Assembly (NCBI RefSeq): GCF_003290125.1
Contig: NZ_QMKH01000001.1
Location: 558,001 to 622,000, forward strand
Direction: 5' to 3'
Length of the DNA stretch: 64,000 nucleotides
Origin: Microvirga flavescens
GTDB lineage: Bacteria > Pseudomonadota > Alphaproteobacteria > Rhizobiales > Beijerinckiaceae
Below, piece by piece: positions 9,891-19,795 of the stretch (position 1 is its first letter; the number at the start of each line of letters is the position of its first letter). The notes under the pieces are model-generated. The model saw nothing but the letters and a program-made list of their open reading frames with translations. It searched no databases and was not told where the DNA came from. Made by a program: the position numbers and the translations under genes.

Positions 9891-10391
9891 ATGCGCAAAT
9901 CTTTCCTAGTTACTGCAGCCGCTCTTGCGCTCGGCTCGGCGTCCCTTTGGGCCGCGTCATCGCAGGCGCAGTCTATCTCCAAGGACGACATGGCCGTGCT
10001 TTCGCAAAAGGCGGCCTATGCGCAGAGCAGTGAACGCACGACGGTCAAGAGACGCCATCCCGTAACGCGGCATGAAGCGGCGGTGTACCATCGTCGCCAT
10101 TATGCACAGCAGCCTTACTACTATCGTCGCGGCTACGCACAGGCGCCCATGAGCTACTACAGCCCGATGAATCCGTATGGCTATGACTACGGCTATCGCC
10201 GTGGGGTCGACGTCACGGCGACGGGTAGCATCGCCGGGGCCACACCCGGGGTGTACGGGGTCTACGGGCCGTCCTGGGGCCAGACGCCGGGACAGAGCTG
10301 GATTTCCTACTGCTCGGCGAAATACCCGACCTACGACAAGACTTCGAACACGGTCTGGGCTCCGGATGGGCAGCAATATCTCTGCCAGTAG
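9891..10391 (+). CDS. Secreted BA14K-like protein, first of a pair
   Basis: 166-residue exported protein with a signal peptide (residues 1-27, ending SSQAQ), a Tyr/Arg-rich central segment (YYYRRGY, YGYDYGYRR) and a C-terminal motif of the BA14K type: WISYCSAKYPTYDKTSN...GQQYLC. Brucella BA14K is an immunoreactive lectin-like protein; the function here is unknown. A GAGGGA precedes the ATG. A UUCG-capped terminator follows, and a second BA14K-type gene begins at 10579. The upstream gap holds a GATTAC/GTAATC dyad (9809-9826). Confidence 0.7.
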   Translation: MRKSFLVTAAALALGSASLWAASSQAQSISKDDMAVLSQKAAYAQSSERTTVKRRHPVTRHEAAVYHRRHYAQQPYYYRRGYAQAPMSYYSPMNPYGYDYGYRRGVDVTATGSIAGATPGVYGVYGPSWGQTPGQSWISYCSAKYPTYDKTSNTVWAPDGQQYLCQ

Positions 10392-10412
10392 TCACTCAGG
10401 CTGAGACGAGCG

Positions 10413-10440
10413 ATGGGCCTTCGGGCCCATTGACGCTTTT
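10413..10440 (+). terminator. Rho-independent terminator with UUCG tetraloop
   Basis: ATGGCC-type hairpin: seven base pairs ATGGGCC/GGCCCAT closing a TTCG loop (C-UUCG-G, an unusually stable tetraloop), followed by a TTTT stretch. It lies 22 bases after the first BA14K-type gene. Confidence 0.8.
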
Positions 10441-10447
10441 CGGAACA

Positions 10448-10471
10448 GGGCCAACGCCCACGCGTTGGCCC
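10448..10471. other. Second perfect hairpin after the BA14K-type gene
   Basis: GGGCCAACGC-CCAC-GCGTTGGCCC forms ten uninterrupted base pairs. It follows the terminator by 17 bases and directly precedes a family A repeat. No U-tract follows, so it is not a standard terminator; it may be repeat debris or a processing site. Confidence 0.55.
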
Positions 10472-10475
10472 TGGA

Positions 10476-10521
10476 GCATGATCAGAACAAGTGGAAACCG
10501 GTTGTTCGCCTTAGATCATGC
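10476..10521. repeat. 46-bp palindromic repeat, family A copy 3
   Basis: GCATGATC...GATCATGC boundaries with the inner consensus AACAAGTGGAAACCGGTTGTTC. It lies upstream of the second BA14K-type gene. The continuation (GATCTCAAGGTCTAGCG) is also seen next to the copy at 53350. Confidence 0.85.
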
Positions 10522-10578
10522 GATCTCAAGGTCTAGCGTCGTTTCGTTCGATGCGAGGTGGAAGAGGAGGGTCCACTC

Positions 10579-11274
10579 ATGCGAAACAAGATCATCGCCG
10601 TTCTGGCGTCGACTCTCATAGGCTCGGCGTCGCTTTTGCCTGTCTCCGTCCTGGCGCAACCGACCCTGGCGCAACCGACCCAGCAGGATCCGCGCCTTCA
10701 GCTTCCCTTGACGCAATTGCAGAACGATGAATTCGCGACCGCTTACGCCCGTCGCGGTGGCGGAGGTTTTCGTGGTGGAGGAGGAGCGCACTTCCGGCGG
10801 CCTCCAGCGCGCATGCACGGGGGCATGCATCGGGGTGCAGGCATGCATCGCGTTGCCCATCGCCCTGCGTACAGGTCCGTTGCCGGTTATCGCCCCGGCG
10901 GTTACAGGCCCGCCGCGGCATACAGGCCGGCCTATCGTCCCGGCTACGCCTACCGCCCCGGTTATGGTTATCGGGGTTATGCTTACCGCTCCGGTTATCC
11001 CTATCGGGGTTATGCCTATCGTCCCGGCTATCGCTATCCGTACTATGCCGGGAGCCCCTATTACGGCGGCGGGTATTACTATGACTATGGCGGCGCGGCG
11101 GCTGCCGGAGCTGTCGGCCTTGCGACGGGGGCGATCGTAGGCGGTGCGGTTGCTTCGCAGAACCAGAACCAGATGAACACCGCGGTCCAGTACTGCGCGC
11201 AACGCTTCAAATCCTACAACCCCGCGACCGGCACCTATGTCGGTTACGATGGCCGGGCGCGGTCCTGCCCGTAG
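10579..11274 (+). CDS. Secreted BA14K-family protein with YRPGY repeats
   Basis: 231-residue exported protein. Signal peptide residues 1-26 (ending VLAQ), a Gly/Arg-rich stretch, about a dozen degenerate YRPGY/YRSGY units, a glycine-zipper-like hydrophobic segment (AAAAGAVGLATGAIVGGAVA) and a C-terminal BA14K motif (QYCAQRFKSYNPATGTYVGYDGRARSC). The ATG at 10579 was chosen because GAGGAGGG lies seven to eight bases upstream. It shares the architecture of its neighbour at 9891, suggesting an old duplication. Probably cell-envelope or surface associated. Confidence 0.82.
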   Translation: MRNKIIAVLASTLIGSASLLPVSVLAQPTLAQPTQQDPRLQLPLTQLQNDEFATAYARRGGGGFRGGGGAHFRRPPARMHGGMHRGAGMHRVAHRPAYRSVAGYRPGGYRPAAAYRPAYRPGYAYRPGYGYRGYAYRSGYPYRGYAYRPGYRYPYYAGSPYYGGGYYYDYGGAAAAGAVGLATGAIVGGAVASQNQNQMNTAVQYCAQRFKSYNPATGTYVGYDGRARSCP

Positions 11275-11300
11275 CGGCATCATGGATGCCCCATAAAGGA

Positions 11301-11330
11301 AATGGGCCCCTCGGGGCCCATTTTTATTTT
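11301..11330 (+). terminator. Rho-independent terminator shared by convergent genes
   Basis: AATGGGCCCC / GGGGCCCATT hairpin followed by TTTTTATTTT on the plus strand. The T-tract contains the stop codon of the convergent RidA gene, so one structure separates both transcripts. Confidence 0.8.
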
Positions 11331-11674
11331 GCGGCGATGACCGCAATCTCCACCTTGAACTGCGGCGCGGCGAGCTTGGCTTCCACCGTGGCGCGGGCCG
11401 GAGTGTTGCCGGGCGAGACCCAGGCATCCCACACGGCGTTCATTTCCTGGAACGTCGCCATGTCGGTGAGCCAGATATTGGTCATCAGGATCTTGGTCTT
11501 GTCGGTGCCGGCTTCCGCGAGAAGCGCATCGATGATCGAGAGGATTTCCTTGGTCTGCTCGCCGACGCCCTTGCCGGCGGCCTTATCGGCGACCTGACCG
11601 GCCAGATAAACCGTGTTGCCGTGAACGACCGCGCCGCTCATGCGGGGGCCGGGCTTGATGCGTTGAATGGACAT
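11324..11674 (-). CDS. RidA-family (YjgF/YER057c/UK114) protein
   Basis: Members hydrolyse reactive enamine/imine intermediates of PLP enzymes such as 2-aminoacrylate. The 116-residue protein has the conserved GxVxxGNTVYLAGQ strand and the PARATVEAKL segment with the arginine that binds the substrate carboxylate in active RidA proteins. A glutamate follows in FKVEI. The ATG at 11674 starts the conserved domain (MSIQRIKPG); the in-frame start at 11791 is unlikely. The subfamily is unclear, so no gene symbol is given. Confidence 0.85.
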   Translation of the reverse strand: MSIQRIKPGPRMSGAVVHGNTVYLAGQVADKAAGKGVGEQTKEILSIIDALLAEAGTDKTKILMTNIWLTDMATFQEMNAVWDAWVSPGNTPARATVEAKLAAPQFKVEIAVIAAK

Positions 11675-11827
11675 GGCGCTTCCTCGAAAAGCAAAAAACG
11701 GGCCGCTGTTGTCCGCGCTGGCGGCCACGAGGTCAAGGGTGGAGGACCGGTCTAGACCGAAAGCCTGATTGTACGATGATTTTTTTCCCAACTATGATCC
11801 ATCGTTTCAAAGTGACGGTGAGCGACG

Positions 11828-12472
11828 ATGGTTCGAATTCTCTTGCTTGTGGCGGCCCTTCTTGCGGGAAGCGCATTTGGTGCGCCCGAGGCGTTTGCCG
11901 ATCAGGCCGATTGCTGGCGCGGCATCGAGGCCTACAAGAAACGGACGGACGAGCTGAGCCAGCTCACGGAAAACCATCGCAACACGAAGACCGAAGAGGC
12001 GCGTTGCGCCATGCTCGCAAAGACGCGCGAAGCGACGCTGCAGAAGATCGACATGAGCAATGCTTGCGCACCTTATGTTTCCACCGCGCAAAGCGATATC
12101 GCCAAAGCGAAGCAGGATCTGAAGCTGCTGGATTCGCCTCAACTGAAATGCGCCGCACCCGGCGTGAAAGCGCAATCGGAGGAGGACCGTTGCAGCATCG
12201 ACTTGAGCGCGTCGAGAGCGGGTAGCGACGAGTCGGTGAAGGCCTCCCGGGCTTACCGGGCAAGCGGCTCCGATGCGGATTTCTGCATGATGGTCACAGC
12301 GTCCGAGCGCGCGGTTGCGGCCGCCACGAAAGCGGTCAAATCCTGCCGCCGGCTGCACCCCGAGGAAATGGCCAAGGAACAAGCCGAGACGGTTGAGTTC
12401 GCAAAGCTGATCGCGACCATGCGCCGGGATTATGCCAAGCGCTGCAAATCCGGTTCGGGCGCGCGAACCTAG
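11828..12472 (+). CDS. Unknown exported protein with eight cysteines
   Basis: 214 residues with a clear signal peptide (1-24, ending EAFADQ). The mature part is charged and helical and holds eight cysteines, at 29, 60, 80, 108, 122, 153, 173 and 206, an even number consistent with four disulfides in the periplasm. The spacing suggests a repeated two-cysteine unit of 20-45 residues. I do not recognise the family. It is convergent with mbfA (27 bases apart) and no operon partner is evident. Confidence 0.7.
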   Translation: MVRILLLVAALLAGSAFGAPEAFADQADCWRGIEAYKKRTDELSQLTENHRNTKTEEARCAMLAKTREATLQKIDMSNACAPYVSTAQSDIAKAKQDLKLLDSPQLKCAAPGVKAQSEEDRCSIDLSASRAGSDESVKASRAYRASGSDADFCMMVTASERAVAAATKAVKSCRRLHPEEMAKEQAETVEFAKLIATMRRDYAKRCKSGSGART

Positions 12473-12499
12473 CTTGACCGGGTAACCTTCGGCGCGGCT

Positions 12500-13483
12500 T
12501 CACGCGTTGCCGATGAGCACCCCCGCCGCGAAGACCAGCGAGCCGCCGAGCACCACCTGGAAGGCGGCGCGCAGGAACGGCGTTTCCATGTAGCGGTTCT
12601 GCACGAAAGCGATGGCCCACAGTTCCACGAACACGACGCAGGCGGCGACGATGGTCGCGGTCCAGAAATGGGGGATGAGGTAGGGCAGCGCATGGCCGAG
12701 GCCGCCGATGGCGGTCATGATGCCCGAGGCCAGACCCCGCTTGAGCGGCGAGCCGCGCCCGGAGAGCTTGCCGTCGTCATGCGCGGCCTCCGTGAAGCCC
12801 ATCGAAATGCCAGCGCCCACGGATGCCGAGAGGCCGACGAGAAAGGTCTGCCAGGTGTCTTGCGTGGCGAAGGCGGCGGCGAAGATCGGCGCGAGGGTCG
12901 AAACGGAGCCGTCCATGAGCCCCGCGAGGCCCGGCTGGATATAGGTCAGGATCAGTTGCCGCCGCTCGGTCTCGGCCTCCTGCTCGCGGATGTCCTCCGG
13001 CGTGAGCGATTCGCCGAGACGGCGCGCGAGCGAGATGTGCCCCTGCTCAGCGGCGGCGAGATCGCCCAGAAGCTTGCGGGTGGAGGCGTCCGTGGAGCGC
13101 TGGCCTGCCGCGACATAGAAGCGGTGGGCCTGTTCCTCCATGTTCTCGGCGGCGGCGCGCACCTTCTCGATGCCGAGCGGCCGCACCAGCCAATCGGGCT
13201 TCCTCTCGTAATAACCGCGCACATGCTCCCGGCGGATCAGCGGAATGGTATCGCCGAAGCGCTTCTGGTGAAGCTCGATCAGGGCGCGGCGATGCCGGTC
13301 CTCCTCATCCGCCATTTCCTCGAACACCTTGGCCGAGTGGGGAAATTTTTCCCGCAGGCCGTCCGCATAGGCCCGGTAGATGCGCCCGTCATCCTCCTCG
13401 GAGGAGATGGCGAGGGCGAGAACTTCCTGTTCGGAGAGGGAATCGAAGGGGCGGCGGTTGAAGCCGAAAATGCGCGAAAACAT
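12500..13483 (-). CDS. mbfA: Membrane-bound ferritin-like iron exporter MbfA
   Basis: 327-residue fusion of an N-terminal ferritin-like (erythrin) di-iron domain and a C-terminal VIT1/CCC1-type membrane domain; rhizobial MbfA exports iron and protects against iron and peroxide stress. EEDDGR (29-34), ADEEDRHRR (58-66), ENMEEQAHR and AEQGH supply the di-iron ligands; at least four hydrophobic helices follow from about residue 190. The ATG at 13483 is preferred because an Irr-box dyad lies at 13497-13513, immediately upstream; the alternative start at 13537 would put this operator inside the gene. Confidence 0.9.
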   Translation of the reverse strand: MFSRIFGFNRRPFDSLSEQEVLALAISSEEDDGRIYRAYADGLREKFPHSAKVFEEMADEEDRHRRALIELHQKRFGDTIPLIRREHVRGYYERKPDWLVRPLGIEKVRAAAENMEEQAHRFYVAAGQRSTDASTRKLLGDLAAAEQGHISLARRLGESLTPEDIREQEAETERRQLILTYIQPGLAGLMDGSVSTLAPIFAAAFATQDTWQTFLVGLSASVGAGISMGFTEAAHDDGKLSGRGSPLKRGLASGIMTAIGGLGHALPYLIPHFWTATIVAACVVFVELWAIAFVQNRYMETPFLRAAFQVVLGGSLVFAAGVLIGNA

Positions 13484-13496
13484 GCGGCGAATCCTG

Positions 13497-13513
13497 TTTA
13501 GAATGATTCTAAT
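13497..13513 (-). promoter_or_regulatory. Irr box (iron control element) of mbfA
   Basis: TTTAGAA-TGA-TTCTAAT, with a perfect TTAGAA/TTCTAA dyad, matches the ICE consensus bound by Irr in Hyphomicrobiales. It lies 14 bases upstream of the mbfA ATG. Irr represses mbfA under low iron in Bradyrhizobium and Agrobacterium, and irr itself is in this window at 49235. Confidence 0.82.
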
Positions 13514-13592
13514 AACTTTGCTGCTGAAGCTCGTCAATTACGCAACGGGGAGAGATAGGGGGCGGCATGAGGATCGGCCGTGAGCACGGCTT

Positions 13593-13628
13593 CGTCATCC
13601 CGGACGCCAAAGGCGATCCGGGATCGCG
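13593..13628. repeat. Short palindromic repeat, family C copy 1
   Basis: CGTCATCCCGGACGCC...GATCCGGGATCGCG; the arms ATCCCGGA/TCCGGGAT pair. Other members are at 17536-17570 and, doubled, at 41738-41834. It lies next to a family B repeat in the gap between mbfA and the flavin-binding gene. Confidence 0.75.
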
Positions 13629-13659
13629 TGACGAGAATGCCCATCCGCTTCTGCACCCG

Positions 13660-13762
13660 CCTCATCCTGAGGAGCGGCGCAGCCGCGTCTCGAAGGAGGG
13701 TCCAGCGAGCACTGGAACCGCCTCGCCCTTCGAGACGGCCTGACGGCCTCCTCAGGGCGAGG
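13660..13762. repeat. 103-bp palindromic repeat, family B copy 2
   Basis: Same length and architecture as the copy at 4219-4321: CCTCATCCTGAGGAG start, CGTCTCGAAGGAGG and CCTTCGAGACGGCCTGACGG inside, CTCCTCAGGGCGAGG end. Differences are mainly in the loop region around the centre. Confidence 0.85.
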
Positions 13763-13823
13763 CTCCCGGGGAGTTTGATGGCCCGCTTTCGTGGCCGGGA
13801 GGGCGGGCAGAGGGCGCATCGCC

Positions 13824-14435
13824 TCAATAAAGCGTCGTCTTCAACCGCTCCGGCAGGGCCTTGTCATAGGCCTCGCCGCCGACCCTGTTCTCGCTCAAGC
13901 CCGCCAGCATCTGTCCGGCGCTCGGCACGGCTTCGCGCGGCAGGCGCTTGTCCGGGTTCCACAGCTCCGCTCGCACGATGGCGCGTGAGCATTGGAAGAA
14001 CACGGCATCGACGTCGATCACGAGCACGGTTTTTGGCGCCTTGCCGTCGATGGCAAAACTCTCGAGCAGCGCCGGCTCCACCGAGATCGTTCCGCGTCCG
14101 TTGACGCGAAGCGTCTCGCCGATGCCGGGGATCATGAAGAGCAGGGCGAGGTGCGGATCGTGCAGGATGTTGCGCAGTGAATCGATGCGGTTGTTGCCGC
14201 GCCGGTCCGGCAACAACAGCGTCTTCTCGTCCTGGACGCGAACGAACCCCGGCCCGTCCCCACGCGGCGAGCAATCGAGCCCCTCCGGCCCGCGCGTCGC
14301 CAGTGTCGCGAAGGGCGATGCCTCGATGAAACTGCGATAGACCGGCACAACCCGGTCCGTTTCCTTGACGAGCGAGGCTTCAGCGGGTTCGCCGTAGAGG
14401 GATTGGAGAGCGGCGAGGGAGGTGATGGCGGTCAT
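13824..14435 (-). CDS. Pyridoxamine 5'-phosphate oxidase-fold flavin-binding protein
   Basis: 203-residue split-barrel protein resembling the MSMEG_1061/PNPOx-like family. PFATLATRGPEGLDCSPRGDGPGFV is the typical first half of the FMN-binding barrel, followed by LLLPDRRGNNRIDSLRNI. It is probably an FMN- or F420-type oxidoreductase of unknown substrate, not the vitamin B6 oxidase PdxH. The ATG at 14435 (MTAITSLAALQ) is preferred to 14525. Monocistronic, downstream neighbour of the pnp terminator. Confidence 0.8.
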   Translation of the reverse strand: MTAITSLAALQSLYGEPAEASLVKETDRVVPVYRSFIEASPFATLATRGPEGLDCSPRGDGPGFVRVQDEKTLLLPDRRGNNRIDSLRNILHDPHLALLFMIPGIGETLRVNGRGTISVEPALLESFAIDGKAPKTVLVIDVDAVFFQCSRAIVRAELWNPDKRLPREAVPSAGQMLAGLSENRVGGEAYDKALPERLKTTLY

Positions 14436-14524
14436 AGCGGGATTTGACGCGACTTTGCGCAGGCAATCAATCGCAGCGTTTCCGGACAGGGCGGGAGCGG
14501 CGGTTTTTACAACGACAAGCAACA

Positions 14525-14551
14525 AAAAGGGCGGCTCGAGGCCGCCCTTTT
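14525..14551 (-). terminator. Rho-independent terminator of pnp
   Basis: An 11-bp stem AAAAGGGCGGC/GCCGCCCTTTT with a five-base loop, then TTTTTGTTG on the minus strand. It begins 22 bases after the pnp stop codon. Confidence 0.85.
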
Positions 14552-14573
14552 CAATTCATGAGCCTTAACGCCC

Positions 14574-16736
<2,163 letters not shown>

Positions 16737-17051
16737 GTGGTTTTGTCTTTCATGACAGGGCGGGGCTCGATGCCATGAGCAAGACGGCAAGACGCTCGGC
16801 GGCGGGGAAAACGGCCCCGCCGGTGTAAGCGCCTTGCGATCCTGCCATGGTCATCGCGTCATCCGCCTCCTTTGAGAACGCCGGGATTTACATCTCTTCG
16901 GCGTTGGAGCCCGGGAGCGAGGGACCTTCCCGTCGCGCCGGCTCCGCGCTTTGTTTGAGCCACGATCCTTCTGCGAAGGGACCGTCCCCTCGCCCGATCG
17001 TGCTCGGGAAGCCGTCCGGAGCCAGGCTCCGGACGGAAGTCTTTGGAGAAG
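16737..17051 (-). other. rpsO-pnp intercistronic region with stable hairpins
   Basis: This 315-base gap has no gene. Two strong inverted repeats are visible: CCGTCCGGAGCC/GGCTCCGGACGG (17012-17036, twelve bases each side of one central base), just 15 bases after the rpsO stop, and CGGCGGGG/CCCCGCCG (16800-16822). In E. coli the equivalent region holds an attenuator and an RNase III site that controls pnp; a similar role is plausible here but not shown. No U-tract follows the first hairpin. Confidence 0.55.
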
Positions 17052-17321
17052 TTAGCGGCGGATGCCGAGCTTCTCGATAATGGTCTTGTAGCGGCTCTCG
17101 TCCTTCTTCTTGACGTAGTCGAGAAGCGAACGGCGCTGCGAGACGAGCTTCAGGAGACCACGACGGGAATGATTGTCCTTCGTGTGGGTCTTGAAGTGGC
17201 CGGTGAGATTGTTGATCCGCTCGGTGAGGATGGCGATCTGCACTTCCGGGGAACCGGTGTCGCCAGCCTTCTGAGCAAATTCCTTCACGAGCGCGGTTTT
17301 GCGCTCAGCCGTAATCGACAT
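17052..17321 (-). CDS. rpsO: 30S ribosomal protein S15
   Basis: 89-residue primary 16S rRNA-binding protein, full length. Conserved landmarks are [10 protein letters not shown], the [15 protein letters not shown] rRNA-contact segment and the LLDYVKKKD helix. An AAAGGA lies six bases before the ATG. Located upstream of pnp, the near-universal arrangement. Confidence 0.98.
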   Translation of the reverse strand: MSITAERKTALVKEFAQKAGDTGSPEVQIAILTERINNLTGHFKTHTKDNHSRRGLLKLVSQRRSLLDYVKKKDESRYKTIIEKLGIRR

Positions 17322-17535
17322 CGCATGTCCTTTCAGGTTCGTATTTTCAAGAAAGGCCCGTATTCGGGCCTGCTGCCGTCAGAGGCGGCCGGGCCGGGAT
17401 GTCGTCCAGCGCGGTCGGATCTCATGACGCATCCGGCAGGCAAAACCCGCCGAAAGTGGGCGCACCATACACGAAAACCGCGCAAGTGCCAGAGATTTCG
17501 TTTTTGCCAAGCCGGACAGGGCGTTGGAGGTTGGT

Positions 17536-17570
17536 CGTCATCCCGGACGACGAAAGTCAATCCGGGATCG
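17536..17570. repeat. Short palindromic repeat, family C copy 2
   Basis: CGTCATCCCGGACG...TCAATCCGGGATCG, with the same arms as the copy at 13593. Confidence 0.75.
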
Positions 17571-17591
17571 TGAGCAGGGTAGGGCTCGAAC

Positions 17592-17702
17592 TTCCTCTCC
17601 CTCAGGGAGAGGGTTGGGGTGAGGGGTTGCCGCGCGACCCGGTGAGGGCGCCCCCCTCACCCGCCGCACAGACGTGCGTCGACCTCTCCCTAAGGGAGAA
17701 GT
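17592..17702. repeat. Palindromic repeat, family D copy 2
   Basis: CTCCCTCAGGGAGAGGGT...CGACCTCTCCCTAAGGGAGAAG: two self-complementary CTCCCT(C/T)AGGGAG blocks flank a GAGGGG/CCCCTC pair. Resembles the element at 1171-1292. Confidence 0.65.
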
Positions 17703-17765
17703 GTTCCCGCGCCATGCCCGTTTAGCGTTGACAATTGCCCAAGTTCCTATTTTGTTCTTCGTTTT

Positions 17766-18386
17766 GTGAGCGAGGGAAACGAAGGAAGCGTGGCGATAAC
17801 AAACGAAGAAGCTGAGGCCTTTCGGGAAGCGATCCTGCAAAATCCCATCAACCGCTTGCTGCTGGAGCGGTTGCCGAGGCTTGGACTGGAGGATGTCTGG
17901 CTCGTCGGTGGTTGCCTGTTTCAAACCGTTTGGAATGTGCAGACGGGCCGCGCACCGACGGATGGTATCCAAGACTACGATGTCTTCTATTTCAGTGGCG
18001 TCGATCTCTCGTGGGAGGCCGAGCATCACGACATTTTACGTGCCGCCGAGATCGTGAAAGATATTCCCGCGCGCGTAGAGCTGAGAAACCAGGCCCGGGT
18101 GCATCTCTGGTATGGCGAGCGCTTCGGTCCCGGCTATCCCCAGCTATGGTCAAGTCGCGAGGGGATCGACCGTTTTCTCATCAGTTGCGCCCGCGTTGCC
18201 GTTGGCGTTGGCGAACAAAATGCCCTGGATCTCTATGCTCCCTGCGGCTTGGCCGATCTTTATGCAGGCGTGTTGCGGCCCAACCCTTTGAATTTTCGAC
18301 CTGATCTCTTCGCTGCAAAGTCGCAAAGCTACAAGACACGGTGGCCGTGGCTTAAGGTCGAGTCATCTGTGTTCACGGCCGCGTAA
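17766..18386 (+). CDS. Nucleotidyltransferase-fold family protein (NTP_transf_6/DUF925)
   Basis: 206-residue minimal nucleotidyltransferase-like protein. The landmarks are WLVGGCLFQTVWNVQTG followed by GIQDYDVFYFSGVDLSWEAE, which supplies the DxD metal site of the fold. Biochemical function of this family is not established. The start at 17766 is GTG without a good Shine-Dalgarno; a GTG at 17790 preceded by GAAGGA would remove eight residues. It is the only plus-strand gene between rpsO and the truB cluster, so it stands outside the translation operon. Confidence 0.82.
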   Translation: MSEGNEGSVAITNEEAEAFREAILQNPINRLLLERLPRLGLEDVWLVGGCLFQTVWNVQTGRAPTDGIQDYDVFYFSGVDLSWEAEHHDILRAAEIVKDIPARVELRNQARVHLWYGERFGPGYPQLWSSREGIDRFLISCARVAVGVGEQNALDLYAPCGLADLYAGVLRPNPLNFRPDLFAAKSQSYKTRWPWLKVESSVFTAA

Positions 18387-18416
18387 TGTGTCGCGATTCC
18401 CGTCGAACGATTCGCG

Positions 18417-19337
18417 TCACGCTCCGAGATTGAACACCCGGTGCGGCACCAGTTCGCCCTGCTCCACATCGCCGACGGCGACCAGCACGCCGTTGCAGGT
18501 GGCGTAGATCTTGCCGGAGATCGGGGCATCGCGGCCGCGCAGGATGATCGACTGGCCGCGCATCAGGCGGGCTGCCATGTCGCGGCTCACCGCGATGGTG
18601 GGGAGGTCGCTGAGGGCGGTTTCGACGGGGCGAAGCGCCGCCGGCTCGGTGGCGATCTCGTCGATGAGGAAGGAATCCTCCTCCGTGAACGGCCCGACGC
18701 GCGTGCGCCTCAGCGCCGCGATATGGCCGAGGCAGCCGTGCGCGCGGCCAAGATCGCGCGCGATGGCGCGCACATAGGTGCCTTTGCCGCAATCGGCTTC
18801 GAGAATGGAGCGGTTGCCGTCGTGATGGATGAGCGCGAGGCGGTCGATCTCCACCGTGCGCGCCTGTAATTCCACCACCTCGCCGTCGCGGGCGAGGTCA
18901 TAGGCGCGCTCGCCCTGGATCTTGATGGCGGAAAAGCGCGGCGGCACCTGCTGCACCTGGCCGATGAAGCGGGGCAGAAGCGCCTCGACCTCCGATGCAG
19001 TCGGCAGCTTGTCCGTGCGCGCGACGATCTCGCCTTCGGAATCGTCTGTGTTGGTTTCCGCGCCCCACTCGACGGTGAACACGTAGGATTTGCGCCCGTC
19101 CATAATGAAGGGCACGGTCTTCGTCGCCTCACCCAACGCAATGGGAAGAATGCCGGAGGCCAGCGGATCGAGGGTGCCCGCATGGCCCGCCTTCTTCGCC
19201 GACAGGGCGCGTTTTACAGCGGCGACAGCATGGGTCGAGGTCATGCCCACGCCCTTGTCGAGCACGATCCAGCCGTTGACGTCGCGCTTCTTGGGACGCT
19301 CGCCCTGCGGGCGGCGCTGCGGTCGTTCTTCGCTCAT
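18417..19337 (-). CDS. truB: tRNA pseudouridine(55) synthase TruB
   Basis: Forms pseudouridine 55 in the T-loop of tRNAs. The 306-residue protein has a charged N-terminal extension, then NGWIVLDKGVGMTS and the catalytic motif AGHAGTLDP with Asp57. The C-terminal part resembles a PUA-like extension. Located five bases after rbfA, the conserved order of the nusA-infB operon. Confidence 0.96.
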   Translation of the reverse strand: MSEERPQRRPQGERPKKRDVNGWIVLDKGVGMTSTHAVAAVKRALSAKKAGHAGTLDPLASGILPIALGEATKTVPFIMDGRKSYVFTVEWGAETNTDDSEGEIVARTDKLPTASEVEALLPRFIGQVQQVPPRFSAIKIQGERAYDLARDGEVVELQARTVEIDRLALIHHDGNRSILEADCGKGTYVRAIARDLGRAHGCLGHIAALRRTRVGPFTEEDSFLIDEIATEPAALRPVETALSDLPTIAVSRDMAARLMRGQSIILRGRDAPISGKIYATCNGVLVAVGDVEQGELVPHRVFNLGA

Positions 19338-19342
19338 GGATC

Positions 19343-19765
19343 TTACTCGTCGTTGTCGTCGTCGGACGGCGCGGGCTTTGCCGTATCGCGCTGAACCTTT
19401 TCCGAGCGCAGCAACGCATCGATGCGCGCGGCCTCATCAAAACTTTCGTCCCGGCGAAAGCGCAGCTCCGGCGCGTATTTCAGGTTCACCCGGTGGGCGA
19501 CTTCCTGGCGCAGAAACTTCTTGTTCTGCTCGAGGGCCTTGATCACCGCCTGCTCGTCCTTGCCGCCGAGCGGCATGACGTAGGCCGTCGCGAGCTTGAG
19601 GTCCGGCGACATGCGCACTTCAGGGATCGTGATGACGTGCCTGGTCAGCACCTCGTCCTGCAAGTCGCCGCGTGAAAGAATCTCGGCGAGCGCATGGCGC
19701 ACGAGTTCGGCCACGCGCTGCTGGCGCTGGGAGGGGCCGGTGGTTTGTTCGAAACGTTTAGCCAT
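19343..19765 (-). CDS. rbfA: 30S ribosome-binding factor A
   Basis: Assembly factor for 16S 5'-end maturation. 140 residues from the ATG at 19765 ([18 protein letters not shown]); the KH-type fold is seen in [20 protein letters not shown] longer start at 19798 would run into the terminator region. The acidic tail SDDDNDE ends the protein. A strong terminator lies between it and infB, so it may have its own promoter. Confidence 0.95.
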   Translation of the reverse strand: MAKRFEQTTGPSQRQQRVAELVRHALAEILSRGDLQDEVLTRHVITIPEVRMSPDLKLATAYVMPLGGKDEQAVIKALEQNKKFLRQEVAHRVNLKYAPELRFRRDESFDEAARIDALLRSEKVQRDTAKPAPSDDDNDE

Positions 19766-19795
19766 TTTCAATCTCCGGGATTGGACCGGGTTCTT

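Larger units (their letters stand above)
17322..17765. other. Intergenic region: rpsO leader plus two repeats
   Basis: No gene is visible. The first part is the rpsO 5' leader and contains AGGCCCG-TATT-CGGGCCT (17354-17371), which on the minus strand forms a seven-base-pair hairpin followed by TTCTT, 33 bases before the rpsO start; it may belong to the S15 autoregulatory leader. The rest holds a family C repeat (17536-17570) and a family D repeat (17592-17702). Confidence 0.5.
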
